11,623 nt of DNA, from NCBI GenBank assembly GCA_903933475.1, contig CAIZKE010000225.1, forward strand, positions 1 through 11,623. The letters run 5' to 3'. Below, piece after piece: positions 1-6,773 of the stretch; positions within the stretch are counted from its first letter, which is position 1; each line of letters opens with the position of its first letter. The position numbers were made by a program, and so were the translations under genes. The stretch is from an uncultured Alphaproteobacteria bacterium. Lineage in GTDB: Bacteria; Pseudomonadota; Alphaproteobacteria; Caulobacterales; Caulobacteraceae. Under the pieces are notes generated by a model. The model saw nothing but the letters and a program-made list of their open reading frames with translations. It searched no databases and was not told where the DNA came from.

Positions 1-815
1 GCCTGGGCGTTTCGCTCGACCGGACCGGCGCGGCTGCAATCGGCCCCGAGGCCTGGCTGGACGGGCTGGAGGCGCGCCTCTCCGCCCTCGGGCTGGAGGG
101 CCGGCCCGCCGGGCGGGCGGAGATGGAGGCCATGGCGTTGGGTCTGGGGTCCCGGTTCCCCCGCGCCTTTGTCACGCCGCAGGACTGGCGGATCGAACCG
201 CAGGCCGCCCTGCAGGCCATGGCCAGGCGGCTTCAGGACCTGGGCGGGACCCTTGAGACCGGAGCCTTCACCCTCCAGGACCTGGAGGAAGCCGTCAGCC
301 CCGTCGTTCTGGCCACGGGCGCGGACCGGCGACTGGAGGGCCTGGTGCCGGAACTCGCCAGCCTGTCACCGATCAAGGGTCAGATTCTCTGGCAACCGGG
401 GGGTGCCTTGCCGCCCACGGGCGTGATCCGTGCACCGGGCACCTATCTCCTGGGATCGGGCGGCGGGCTGCTGGCCGGGGCGACCATGGAGGCGGGGCGA
501 TCCGACCTGACGGTGGACCTGGGGGGCCAGGCAGAACTGCGCCAGGCCCTGGCGGATGTCTTTCCCGCGCTGGCGACAGAGGGTTGGGTCACGCGGGTCG
601 GCGTGCGGGCAGCGAGCCCGGACGGCCTGCCCCTGGCGGGCGCCGCCTCACGGCCCGGCGTCTTCCTTGCCGTGGGGGCCCGGCGAAATGGCTGGCTGCT
701 GGCGCCCCTCGTCGCGAAGATTGTCACTGCAGCGATCACCGGCGAGGATGCCGGCCGGTGGGCCGCGCGACTCGATCCCTTGCGGTTTTCGCGAAACGGA
801 AACGGGGAGAAATAA
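1..815 (+). CDS. FAD-dependent oxidoreductase, DAO family (ThiO/DadA-like), 3' part
   Basis: The frame is already open at the left edge (codons from base 3), so the true start and the N-terminal FAD-binding GxGxxG lie outside the window; about 270 C-terminal residues are visible. The internal ATG at 123 is not the start. Signs of the D-amino-acid oxidase/glycine oxidase fold are VLATGA (second dinucleotide-binding strand), SPIKGQILW, LLAGATMEAG, and the C-terminal block SPDGLPLAGAASRPGVFLAVGARRNGWLLAP, where the flavin-contacting loop of this family lies. Members oxidise amines or amino acids to imino acids with FAD and O2. ThiO in thiamine synthesis is one example, but no thi gene is visible, so the substrate is open. 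The stop codon is one base before the GTG of the acyl-CoA dehydrogenase, so the two are very probably co-transcribed and translationally coupled. Confidence 0.8.
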   Translation, partial: LGVSLDRTGAAAIGPEAWLDGLEARLSALGLEGRPAGRAEMEAMALGLGSRFPRAFVTPQDWRIEPQAALQAMARRLQDLGGTLETGAFTLQDLEEAVSPVVLATGADRRLEGLVPELASLSPIKGQILWQPGGALPPTGVIRAPGTYLLGSGGGLLAGATMEAGRSDLTVDLGGQAELRQALADVFPALATEGWVTRVGVRAASPDGLPLAGAASRPGVFLAVGARRNGWLLAPLVAKIVTAAITGEDAGRWAARLDPLRFSRNGNGEK

Positions 816-816
816 C

Positions 817-1986
817 GTGAGCGGGTTCGACTTCACCGAGGCCCAGCTGGAGCTGCGCGAGGGCGTCCGAAGGCTCTGCGAGGACTTTGACGCCGACTAT
901 TGGCGCCAGGTCGATGAGACCGGCGACTTTCCCGAAGCCTTCGTATCCGCCATGGCCTCCGGGGGCTGGCTCGGCGCGGCCATGCCCGAGGCCCTGGGTG
1001 GGGCTGGCCTGGGACTGACCGAGGCAGCCCTTGTCATGCAGGCCGTGGCAGAGTCCGGGGCGGGCTTTTCCGGTGCCAGCGCCGTGCACCTGAACATTTT
1101 CGGCCCCATGCCGATCGTGAAGTTCGGGTCTGAGGCCCAGAAGGCCAGCACGATCCCGCGGCTGATCGATGGCCGCGACCGGATGTGCTTCGCCGTCACC
1201 GAGCCGGACTCCGGCCTGGACACGGCCAGCCTGACCACCCGTGCCGAACGGCGGGGGAACGGCTGGGTGATCAACGGGCGCAAGGTCTGGACGACCATGG
1301 CCCAGAGAGCGAACAAGATCCTGATCATTGCCCGGACGACCCCGCGGGAGGAGGTCAAGCGGCCCATCGAAGGGCTGAGCCTGTTCTATACGGACTTCGA
1401 CCGCAGCCGGATCACGGCCACGGTGATCCCGAAGATGGGTCGCAAGGCCATCGAGTCGAACAGCGTCTTCATCGATAACCTCGAGGTCCCTGGGGAGGAC
1501 CTGGTCGGGGAGGAGGGTAAGGGGTTCGCCTACCTCCTCTCAGGGCTCAACCCCGAACGTGTGCTGATTGGCGCGGAGGCGGTGGGCCTGGGGCGCGCTG
1601 CCCTGAAGCGCGCGGCGGACTACGCTCGGGAGCGGCGGGTCTTCGGTCGGCCAATCGGCCAGAACCAGGGCATAGCCCATCCCCTGGCCCGGGCCTGGAT
1701 GGGTCTGGAGGCCGCCAGCCTTATGGCCTTCCGCGCCGCCGCCCTCTTTGACGCTGGAAAGCCCTGTGGTGCAGAGGCCAACGCAGCCAAGTACCTGGGC
1801 GGGGAGGCGGGCTTCGCCGCCTGCGAGGCGGCGGTCCTGACCCACGGAGGCATGGGTTACGCCAAGGAGTACCATGTCGAGCGTTACTTCCGGGAGGCGA
1901 TGATCGCCCGCATCGCGCCGGTCAGCCGGGAAATGATCTGCAACTTCATTGCTGAACAGGTGCTGGACCTGCCCAAGAGCTACTGA
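817..1986 (+). CDS. acyl-CoA dehydrogenase family protein
   Basis: A 389-residue FAD enzyme that would oxidise an acyl-CoA to the 2,3-enoyl-CoA and pass electrons to ETF. The frame is open upstream to 556, but GTG 817 is preferred: it has GGGGAG at 804-809 and lies one base after the previous stop, and the family N-terminus (FTEAQLELREGVRRL) begins there. The three ACAD domains are an N-terminal helical part (about 5-115), a middle beta part with AVTEPDSGLDTAS (126-138, FAD/substrate signature) and NGRKVWTT, and a C-terminal helical part with RRVFGRPIGQNQGIAHPLA and HGGMGYAKEYHVERYFREA. The usual MCAD-type catalytic Glu motif (IYEGT) is replaced by IAPVSREM (366-373). A Glu at 247 in GLNPERVLIG aligns with the isovaleryl/long-chain type base. 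The enzyme is probably active, perhaps on branched or unusual substrates; substrate unknown. Confidence 0.93.
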   Translation: MSGFDFTEAQLELREGVRRLCEDFDADYWRQVDETGDFPEAFVSAMASGGWLGAAMPEALGGAGLGLTEAALVMQAVAESGAGFSGASAVHLNIFGPMPIVKFGSEAQKASTIPRLIDGRDRMCFAVTEPDSGLDTASLTTRAERRGNGWVINGRKVWTTMAQRANKILIIARTTPREEVKRPIEGLSLFYTDFDRSRITATVIPKMGRKAIESNSVFIDNLEVPGEDLVGEEGKGFAYLLSGLNPERVLIGAEAVGLGRAALKRAADYARERRVFGRPIGQNQGIAHPLARAWMGLEAASLMAFRAAALFDAGKPCGAEANAAKYLGGEAGFAACEAAVLTHGGMGYAKEYHVERYFREAMIARIAPVSREMICNFIAEQVLDLPKSY

Positions 1987-1988
1987 TA

Positions 1989-2007
1989 TTCATAGACTGT
2001 TAACCAG
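1989..2007 (+). promoter_or_regulatory. CtrA-like box 1 (distal)
   Basis: TTCA-TAGACTG-TTAACCAG matches the CtrA consensus TTAA-N7-TTAA at 7 of 8 core bases, and the TTAACCAT-type extension at all but the last base. It starts three bases after the acyl-CoA dehydrogenase stop and lies 53 bases before the transglycosylase start. CtrA binding is inferred from the motif only. Confidence 0.45.
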
Positions 2008-2039
2008 GGTAAACGGGCATAGTTAATTGACCGTTTACC
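2008..2039. repeat. 9-bp perfect inverted repeat overlapping CtrA-like box 2
   Basis: GGTAAACGG (2008-2016) is the exact reverse complement of CCGTTTACC (2031-2039), with 14 bases between. The right arm overlaps the second half of the proximal CtrA-like box. It could be an operator for a dimeric regulator, or a weak hairpin ending the acyl-CoA dehydrogenase transcript; there is no T-tract. Confidence 0.5.
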
Positions 2040-2041
2040 AT
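2023..2041 (+). promoter_or_regulatory. CtrA-like box 2 (proximal)
   Basis: TTAA-TTGACCG-TTTACCAT matches TTAA-N7-TTAACCAT with one mismatch. It is in the same orientation as box 1, 34 bp downstream of it and 19 bases before the ATG at 2061. TTGACC at 2027-2032 lies inside the box and resembles a sigma-70 -35 element, but no -10 fits before the ATG, so the promoter geometry is unresolved. Two tandem sites on one short intergenic region make a CtrA-regulated promoter plausible. Confidence 0.5.
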
Positions 2042-2060
2042 ACCGGGGCACCATCCGGGC

Positions 2061-2909
2061 ATGTCGATCAGTGGAATCAGGTCCGCCGTCCAAACCATCA
2101 TCCAGCGCGCCGGCGCTGCGACGGGGGTGGATTCTGGCTATCTGATGAAGACGGCCCAGCGGGAGAGCAGCTTCAATCCCACCGCGCGGGCCTCGACCTC
2201 CTCGGCGGCTGGCCTCTTCCAGTTCACCGAGCAGACCTGGCTGGCCACGGTCAAACAGTACGGCGATCGCCATGGCCTCGGGGCCTATGCCGACCAGGTG
2301 CGCAAGACCCCGGAAGGCCGGTACGTCGTCGATGCCGGTGCCCGTCAGGCGGTACTGGATCTGAGGCTTGATCCCAACGCCGCCTCGGTTATGGCGGGCG
2401 AACTCACCTCGCAGAACGCCGCCTATCTCAAGGGGCGCATCGGACGTGAACCAAACCAGGGTGAGCTCTACATGGCCCATTTCCTGGGACCGATGGGATC
2501 GGCCCGCCTGATCGACGCGGTTGAGTCCCAGCCCATGGCACCTGCGGTCACGATCTTCCCCGATGCGGCGCGGGCTAATCCGACCATTTTCTACAAGGCG
2601 GGGCGTCCCGCGACGGTCCAGGAGGTCTACGCCGACCTCGCCCGGACCGGGGCCGCCACGGTCCCGCTGAAAACACCCCAGCCCGCCGACTTCATCCAAT
2701 ACGCCAACAGCCGGGGCACCGACGTTCAGCGCGAGCAGGAAATGCTGATGGCTCTCATCCTGGGCGGCGGCCGAAACTCGGACTCCGCCAGCCCCGGCAT
2801 GCGCCTTGGCGGCTCCCTGTTCTCGACCGAAATGCTCAGGGTCCTGGCGGACGTTGCTGCAGACTCGGGTTCCGGCCAGAAGCGGTCCGGTGGCTCCTCA
2901 GGCGGTTGA
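2061..2909 (+). CDS. lytic transglycosylase, SLT domain
   Basis: A 282-residue protein with an N-terminal SLT (goose-lysozyme-like) domain that would cleave peptidoglycan glycan strands, forming 1,6-anhydro-muramyl ends. The motif TAQRESSFNP holds the catalytic acid Glu35; GLFQFTEQTW (51-60) and YMAHFLGPMGS (from 137) are the other SLT blocks. A segment with FYKAGRPATVQEVYADL follows, then a low-complexity Gly/Ser C-terminus. No signal peptide or membrane helix is seen at the N-terminus (MSISGIRSAVQTIIQRAG), so export to the periplasm would need another route, as for flagellar FlgJ-type hydrolases, or the start is misjudged. The ATG has only a weak ribosome site (GGGGCA about 11 bases upstream). 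The upstream CtrA-like boxes suggest cell-cycle or flagellar timing; that role is inference. Confidence 0.9.
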   Translation: MSISGIRSAVQTIIQRAGAATGVDSGYLMKTAQRESSFNPTARASTSSAAGLFQFTEQTWLATVKQYGDRHGLGAYADQVRKTPEGRYVVDAGARQAVLDLRLDPNAASVMAGELTSQNAAYLKGRIGREPNQGELYMAHFLGPMGSARLIDAVESQPMAPAVTIFPDAARANPTIFYKAGRPATVQEVYADLARTGAATVPLKTPQPADFIQYANSRGTDVQREQEMLMALILGGGRNSDSASPGMRLGGSLFSTEMLRVLADVAADSGSGQKRSGGSSGG

Positions 2910-2934
2910 GCCTGATGCCTCCGGAGGCTCAGGC
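2910..2934. terminator. hairpin between convergent genes, probable bidirectional terminator
   Basis: GCCTGA-T-GCCTCC (2910-2922) pairs with GGAGGC-TCAGGC (2923-2934): a 12-bp GC-rich stem with one bulged T, in the 19-bp gap between the transglycosylase stop and the CoA-transferase stop. Flanking GGCG (2901-2904) and CGCC (2935-2938) could lengthen it. The stop codon of the minus-strand gene is inside the stem. There is no T-run on either side, so it may act as a pause or RNA-stability hairpin rather than a classical intrinsic terminator. Confidence 0.55.
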
Positions 2935-4125
2935 CGCCGCGCCCGCCAAATAGAGGGCCTCAATCTCTTCGCTGGAGTATCCCAGTTCCCCAAGCACTTC
3001 CCGCGTGTGTTGCCCCAAGGTGGGCGGGGCAGGGCGCAGACTGGCGTCGGCACCCGGGAAGCGGGCCGGGGCTGCCGGTGATCGGAAGCTTCCACCCTGG
3101 CCGTCCTCGACATCGACCCAGCCGCCGGCTGCAGCGACCTGCGGGTCGGCCACGACCTCCGCTGGTGTCTGGACAGGTGCCCAGACGAGATCCTCGCCAT
3201 CAAGGCGCGCCCGGACTTCCGCGAAGGGGAAACCGCTGAAGGCCGCTTCAAGTTCCTGGACAAGGGCGGCGCTGTGGATGCGCCGGGAGCGACCGTTGGC
3301 GTACCGTTCATCTTCTGCAAGTTCCGGCCGCCCGCAGGCCCGGGTCAGCGCCTTCCAGTCCGCCCCGCCGCCGCGCGGGTTGAGCACGAACCAGTGGTCG
3401 TCGGAACTGCGGTAGAAGTTCGCCAGGGGATCGAAGGGGTCCGTCCGGGGTCGGTTCGAGGCCAGGCGGCCGAACGCCAGCTGGACCGCCATGTCGGAGG
3501 AGACCGTGTAGACGCCCGTGGCGAGCAGGGAGGTCTGCACGACCCGGCCCAGGCCCGTCTGGCTGCGCTCGTAGAGGGCGGCCAGTATGGCCGAGACCGT
3601 GGCCATGGAGGTGGTGTGATCACCCACCCCGGTGCGCAGGATAAAGGGATCCGTGCCCTTGGGGGCGTGCATCCGCGCCACGCCCGAGCGTGCCCAGAAG
3701 GCAGTGACGTCAAAGCCCGGAAGATGGGCGTCGGGTCCCTCCAGCCCGTAGCCGGTGACCATGGCGTAGACGAGACGAGGATTGTCCTTTCGCAGGGTGG
3801 CTTCATCCAGGCCCGCGCGCTTCAGGGCTGCCGGGCGAACATTGGTCAAGAAGACATCCGCCGACGCCGCAAGCCGCGCCAGGGCGTCCCGTCCTTCTGG
3901 CTTCGAAATGTCCAGCACGACCGCGCGTTTGCCCCGGTTGTCGACGGCAAAGGTTGGATTTCCGGCGACGGCGTTCTTCGTGTCGGCGAAGACATGGCGC
4001 ATGGGATCGCCCTCTGGGCGCTCGACCTTGATGACATCGGCACCCCAGTCGCCCAGGATACCCGCTGCGCCCGGCGCAGCGATGTAGGAAGCAAACTCTA
4101 CGACTTTCAATCCTTTGAGTAGCAT
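2929..4125 (-). CDS. CaiB/BaiF family (family III) CoA-transferase
   Basis: A 398-residue enzyme that would move CoA between carboxylic acids through an aspartyl-CoA anhydride. The N-terminus LLKGLKVVEFASYIAAPGAAGILGDWGADVIKVE is typical. It is followed by DNRGKRAVVLDI, ADVFLTNVRPAAL, RLVYAMVTGYG (119-127), and GVGDHTTSMATVSAILAAL, where Asp169 is the expected nucleophile. ATG 4125 is chosen because the family consensus begins there and AGGGATGAGG precedes it; the frame extends upstream to 4176, but those 17 residues (rich in charged and aromatic residues) look like leader sequence. Donor and acceptor cannot be named. The acyl-CoA dehydrogenase 0.9 kb away could act on its product, though the genes are on opposite strands with an unrelated gene between. 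It is divergent from the DUF2336 gene. Confidence 0.92.
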   Translation of the reverse strand: MLLKGLKVVEFASYIAAPGAAGILGDWGADVIKVERPEGDPMRHVFADTKNAVAGNPTFAVDNRGKRAVVLDISKPEGRDALARLAASADVFLTNVRPAALKRAGLDEATLRKDNPRLVYAMVTGYGLEGPDAHLPGFDVTAFWARSGVARMHAPKGTDPFILRTGVGDHTTSMATVSAILAALYERSQTGLGRVVQTSLLATGVYTVSSDMAVQLAFGRLASNRPRTDPFDPLANFYRSSDDHWFVLNPRGGGADWKALTRACGRPELAEDERYANGRSRRIHSAALVQELEAAFSGFPFAEVRARLDGEDLVWAPVQTPAEVVADPQVAAAGGWVDVEDGQGGSFRSPAAPARFPGADASLRPAPPTLGQHTREVLGELGYSSEEIEALYLAGAAA

Positions 4126-4191
4126 ATCCTCATCCCTAAAACAGGCGTTTGCGTCTCGGAACTCGTATCGAATCAACGCCGAGGGGTCACG

Positions 4192-4208
4192 GTAAAATTT
4201 CGTTAAAC
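4192..4208 (+). promoter_or_regulatory. CtrA-like box upstream of DUF2336 gene
   Basis: GTAA-AATTTCG-TTAAAC matches TTAA-N7-TTAA at 7 of 8 core positions. It sits in the 108-bp divergent region between the CoA-transferase and the DUF2336 gene, about 25 bases before the latter's likely GTG start. It is a weaker match than those at 1989-2041 because the CCAT extension is absent. Motif evidence only. Confidence 0.35.
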
Positions 4209-4216
4209 TTGATGCG

Positions 4217-4226
4217 CCATTAATGG
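4217..4226. repeat. 10-bp perfect palindrome CCATTAATGG
   Basis: A perfect palindrome eight bases before the GTG at 4234, in the position expected for the transcription start or leader of the DUF2336 gene. It could be a small operator. An A/T-centred 10-mer can also arise by chance. Confidence 0.3.
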
Positions 4227-4233
4227 TGACCTT

Positions 4234-5415
4234 GTGAAGTGTTGGCCTTCCGATGAGTTTGGGCAGGCTTTGATTACCCGGGAGGCGGTCATCCGCACCA
4301 TTCTGAGAGGCGCCACTCCGGAGGAGCGGGCCAAGGCTGCAGAGCAGTTGTGCCTGACCATTGAACGGTCGAGCCTGACGGAAGCCGGGCGGCAGGCCGC
4401 CGAGGAAATTCTCCCCATCCTTGCCAGCGATGCCTGCGACCTGGTTCGTCGTGCTCTGTCAATTACCCTCAAGGCGTCTCCAGTCGTTCCCCGCTACATC
4501 GCCATCAAGCTAGCCAAGGATGTGGAGAGCGTTTGCCTGCCCATCCTGTCCGCATCCCCTGTCTTTACAGAGGAGGATCTGATCGAGATCGCGCGGGTGG
4601 GCGGTGCCTCCCGACAGGTGGTGATCGCGAAGCGCAGGCGGGTTTCCTTCGGCCTTGCGGATTCCATCATCGAAAACGGTGTGGAACGCGCCATCGAGGC
4701 CGTGTGCGCCAACGACAACGCCGAGATTTCCGAGCCGTCCCTGCGGCGCGTGGTCGAGAGGTTTCCCAGGTCGGAGCCTGTTCTTAGCGCCATCGCCTAC
4801 AGAAAGTCGCTTCCCCTGTCCGTAACAGAGAAGCTTGTGAAGCTGGTCAACGACGCTGTGCTTGACCATCTGGTGAGCCACCACGAGATTCCCCCGGACA
4901 TTGCTGTGGCGATCGCTGTCGGGGCCTATGAGCGCGCGACCATTGACCTGGTCGACCAGGCTGGCCTTACAGGCGACCCTGGGAAGTTCGTCTCCCACCT
5001 CAATCACCACGACCGGCTGACGGCGTCCCTGCTGCTCCGCTCCTTGGCCAATGGCCACATAACGTTCCTGGAACATGGGCTCGCCGAACTGGCCAAGGCA
5101 CCGCACAGACGCGCGCGCATGATGGTGCATGATGCCGGTCCCCTGGGGCTGAAGGCCATCTATGAGCGGGCTGGCTTGCCCATGCGCCTCTTTCCGGCTT
5201 TCCGGGCCGGGGTCGACGCCTGGAAGTCACTGGAGGCGGAGGGGGGCTTTCTGGATCGCTCCCGCCTCCAGGCCCTGATGCTCGAGCGTTTCCTGAGCAG
5301 CGACGACGTTGAGTTCTACGTCCTGCAGGATGATCTCGCCTACCTTCTTGAGCGGCTTGACCCGCGGTCGGACGCGATGGCCGAGAGAGGCGCTGAGCAA
5401 AGGCAGTCGGCCTGA
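4234..5415 (+). CDS. DUF2336 domain-containing protein (copy A)
   Basis: A 393-residue, mainly alpha-helical protein of the DUF2336 family, which has no assigned biochemical function that I know of. The N-terminal LITREAVIRTILRGATPEERAKAAEQLC is the typical opening. A HEAT-like central part (about 95-195) with ESVCLPILSASPVFTEEDLIEIA, ADSIIENG and AEISEPSLRRVVERF aligns by eye with the second DUF2336 protein at 7633-8757. The C-terminal helices (LTASLLLRSLANGHITFLEHGLAELA...) match the other copy's C-terminal layout. No signal peptide or membrane helix is seen, so it is probably cytoplasmic. GTG 4234 is the first possible start after a stop at 4210, but it lacks a clear ribosome site; TTG 4270, with GGGCAGG just upstream, is an alternative closer to the family start. 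A CtrA-like box lies upstream. The Nudix gene follows after 56 bp on the same strand. Confidence 0.85.
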   Translation: MKCWPSDEFGQALITREAVIRTILRGATPEERAKAAEQLCLTIERSSLTEAGRQAAEEILPILASDACDLVRRALSITLKASPVVPRYIAIKLAKDVESVCLPILSASPVFTEEDLIEIARVGGASRQVVIAKRRRVSFGLADSIIENGVERAIEAVCANDNAEISEPSLRRVVERFPRSEPVLSAIAYRKSLPLSVTEKLVKLVNDAVLDHLVSHHEIPPDIAVAIAVGAYERATIDLVDQAGLTGDPGKFVSHLNHHDRLTASLLLRSLANGHITFLEHGLAELAKAPHRRARMMVHDAGPLGLKAIYERAGLPMRLFPAFRAGVDAWKSLEAEGGFLDRSRLQALMLERFLSSDDVEFYVLQDDLAYLLERLDPRSDAMAERGAEQRQSA

Positions 5416-5471
5416 AGGATCAGTCCGCGGGGGGGTTGCCACCGGCCCGAGGGCACGATCATCATGGCGTC

Positions 5472-6257
5472 ATGACCGACATCGCCCCCGACAGCGCCAT
5501 CAAGCCCGCGGCCACCATCCTCCTGCTCAGGGATCAACCCGAGTTTGAAGTGCTGATGGTCAAGCGGCATCACCAGATTGACTTTGCCTCGGGCGCCCTG
5601 GTCTTCCCCGGTGGCAAGAGCCACGAGCGGGACCATGCGGCGACCTGGGAACAGTACACCCTGGGCTTTGAAGCCTTCGACGAGGTCCAGAGGCCCTTGA
5701 GGATCGCGGCGATCCGCGAGGTTTTTGAGGAGGCTGGAATCCTCTTGGCGAGGACGCCCGAGGGCGAGATGTTCCGGGGCGAGGCCGCCCCGATGGATAT
5801 CCGCAAGGCCGTCGACTCAGGGGATCTGGACTTCCTGGACGTCGTACGCGACCTGGGCGTACGCCTCGACCTGAGCGCTCTCACCGTGTTCGCACGGTGG
5901 ATCACGCCGCCCCTTACGCCCAAGCGGTTCGACACCTGGTTCTACGCCGTGAGGGCGCCCGAGGATCAGCTTGCCGCTTGCGATGGACGCGAGACCGTGG
6001 ACGCCGAATGGATCGCGCCCCGGCAAGTGCTGTCCCTGGCCGACAGCGGTCAGAGGAAGGTGATTTTCCCGACCCGGATGAACGTCCAGCTGCTTTCGGA
6101 GGCTTCGAGCGCTGGAGATTGCATCGAGCGCGCCAGCCGCCGCACCCTCGTGACCGTCCTGCCCAAAATCGAGGATCGTCCTGGAGGGAGGGTTCTGACC
6201 CTGCCGCCCGAAGCCGGTTATGGAGATGTAGCCGAGCCGCTCGAAAGCGTCATGTAG
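5472..6257 (+). CDS. NUDIX hydrolase, NUDT19-like (split Nudix box)
   Basis: A 261-residue Nudix enzyme expected to hydrolyse a nucleoside diphosphate linked to another group, using Mg or Mn. The N-terminus IKPAATILLLRD...VLMVKRHH is the first Nudix strand. The Nudix box is interrupted: FPGGKSHERD (45-54) holds the Gly half, while REVFEEAGILL (82-92) holds the metal-binding Glu half, leaving about 20 extra residues between them. Such an insertion is known in NUDT19/RP2p-type proteins, which are CoA diphosphatases, so a CoA or acyl-CoA substrate is plausible but not shown. ATG 5472 fits the family start; the frame extends to a TTG at 5436 beside a G-run, and neither start has a good ribosome site. 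It probably shares a transcript with the DUF2336 gene upstream. It converges on the HPt gene with only 30 bp between. Confidence 0.9.
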   Translation: MTDIAPDSAIKPAATILLLRDQPEFEVLMVKRHHQIDFASGALVFPGGKSHERDHAATWEQYTLGFEAFDEVQRPLRIAAIREVFEEAGILLARTPEGEMFRGEAAPMDIRKAVDSGDLDFLDVVRDLGVRLDLSALTVFARWITPPLTPKRFDTWFYAVRAPEDQLAACDGRETVDAEWIAPRQVLSLADSGQRKVIFPTRMNVQLLSEASSAGDCIERASRRTLVTVLPKIEDRPGGRVLTLPPEAGYGDVAEPLESVM

Positions 6258-6287
6258 GCAGTATTCCGCGATCCCGGGTGCGGGTTC

Positions 6288-6728
6288 TCAGCCTTCGGGG
6301 TCAAAGGCGGCCACTGTCGCTTCAAGCTCAAGTACGAGGGCCTTGCCGACGGGGTCATTGTCAGTCCGTATGTCGTTCCGGGCTGCCGCCTTGATCGCTT
6401 CCACGTGCACTCCGACCAGTGCCAGTGGAGCCGACCTACGTCTGTCGGCGCTGTCGATCAGCCTGCAAAGCGTTCCGGCGATCTGCGAGATGATCGGAAA
6501 GCCGTAGGTCGCCCCGAGCCCCTTCAGGTCGTGAGCGCAGTGATACAGCGCCTCCATGTTGCCTTCATTCCGCCCCTGGGATTGGACGGCCGACATGGCG
6601 CCTTCCATGCGGGTGATCTCGATCTTGAGCCACTCGTCGAAGTTCACCGCCATGGCGGCAAGGGCAGCCTCGGCGCGGGCCACGGCATTGGGATCGATGC
6701 GAAGACGTCTTGGGCTGGCGGTCGACAT
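6288..6728 (-). CDS. HPt domain histidine phosphotransfer protein
   Basis: A 146-residue soluble helical protein with the HPt signature ALYHCAHDLKGLGATYGF, in which His66 (HDLKG) is the expected phospho-acceptor. HPt proteins relay phosphate between receiver domains of hybrid kinases and response regulators. The segment before the His (about 17-50) would be the first helices of the four-helix bundle. The C-terminal tail (VHVEAIKAAARND...) would supply the last helix. There is no kinase or receiver gene in the window, so it is an orphan. In Caulobacter a stand-alone HPt, ShpA, links ShkA to TacA in stalk control; this gene could be related, but I cannot confirm it from sequence alone. It is probably last in an operon behind NAD kinase (72-bp gap). 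ATG 6728 has only a weak ribosome site, and GTTAAC at 6781-6786 lies in the gap. Confidence 0.88.
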   Translation of the reverse strand: MSTASPRRLRIDPNAVARAEAALAAMAVNFDEWLKIEITRMEGAMSAVQSQGRNEGNMEALYHCAHDLKGLGATYGFPIISQIAGTLCRLIDSADRRRSAPLALVGVHVEAIKAAARNDIRTDNDPVGKALVLELEATVAAFDPEG

Positions 6729-6773
6729 GGGAGGTGCCTGTACCCTGGGAAGGACAACGTCATCACCTTGACA

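Noticed and set aside
556..816. Upstream extension of the acyl-CoA dehydrogenase frame into the preceding gene
   Set aside because: The extension overlaps the oxidoreductase and encodes Arg/Pro-rich sequence unlike the family N-terminus; GTG 817 with GGGGAG fits better.
1980..2699. Open frame of 239 codons on the minus strand opposite the lytic transglycosylase
   Set aside because: Shadow of a clear SLT gene; no domain recognisable.
3274..4122. Open frame of 282 codons on the plus strand opposite the CoA-transferase
   Set aside because: Composition (rich in Arg, Gly, Val) and position mirror the coding frame of the CaiB/BaiF gene; no motif or ribosome site supports it.
4126..4176. N-terminal extension of the CoA-transferase to ATG 4176
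   Set aside because: The family consensus begins at the Met of 4125, which has its own AGGGATGAGG; the extra residues look like untranslated leader.
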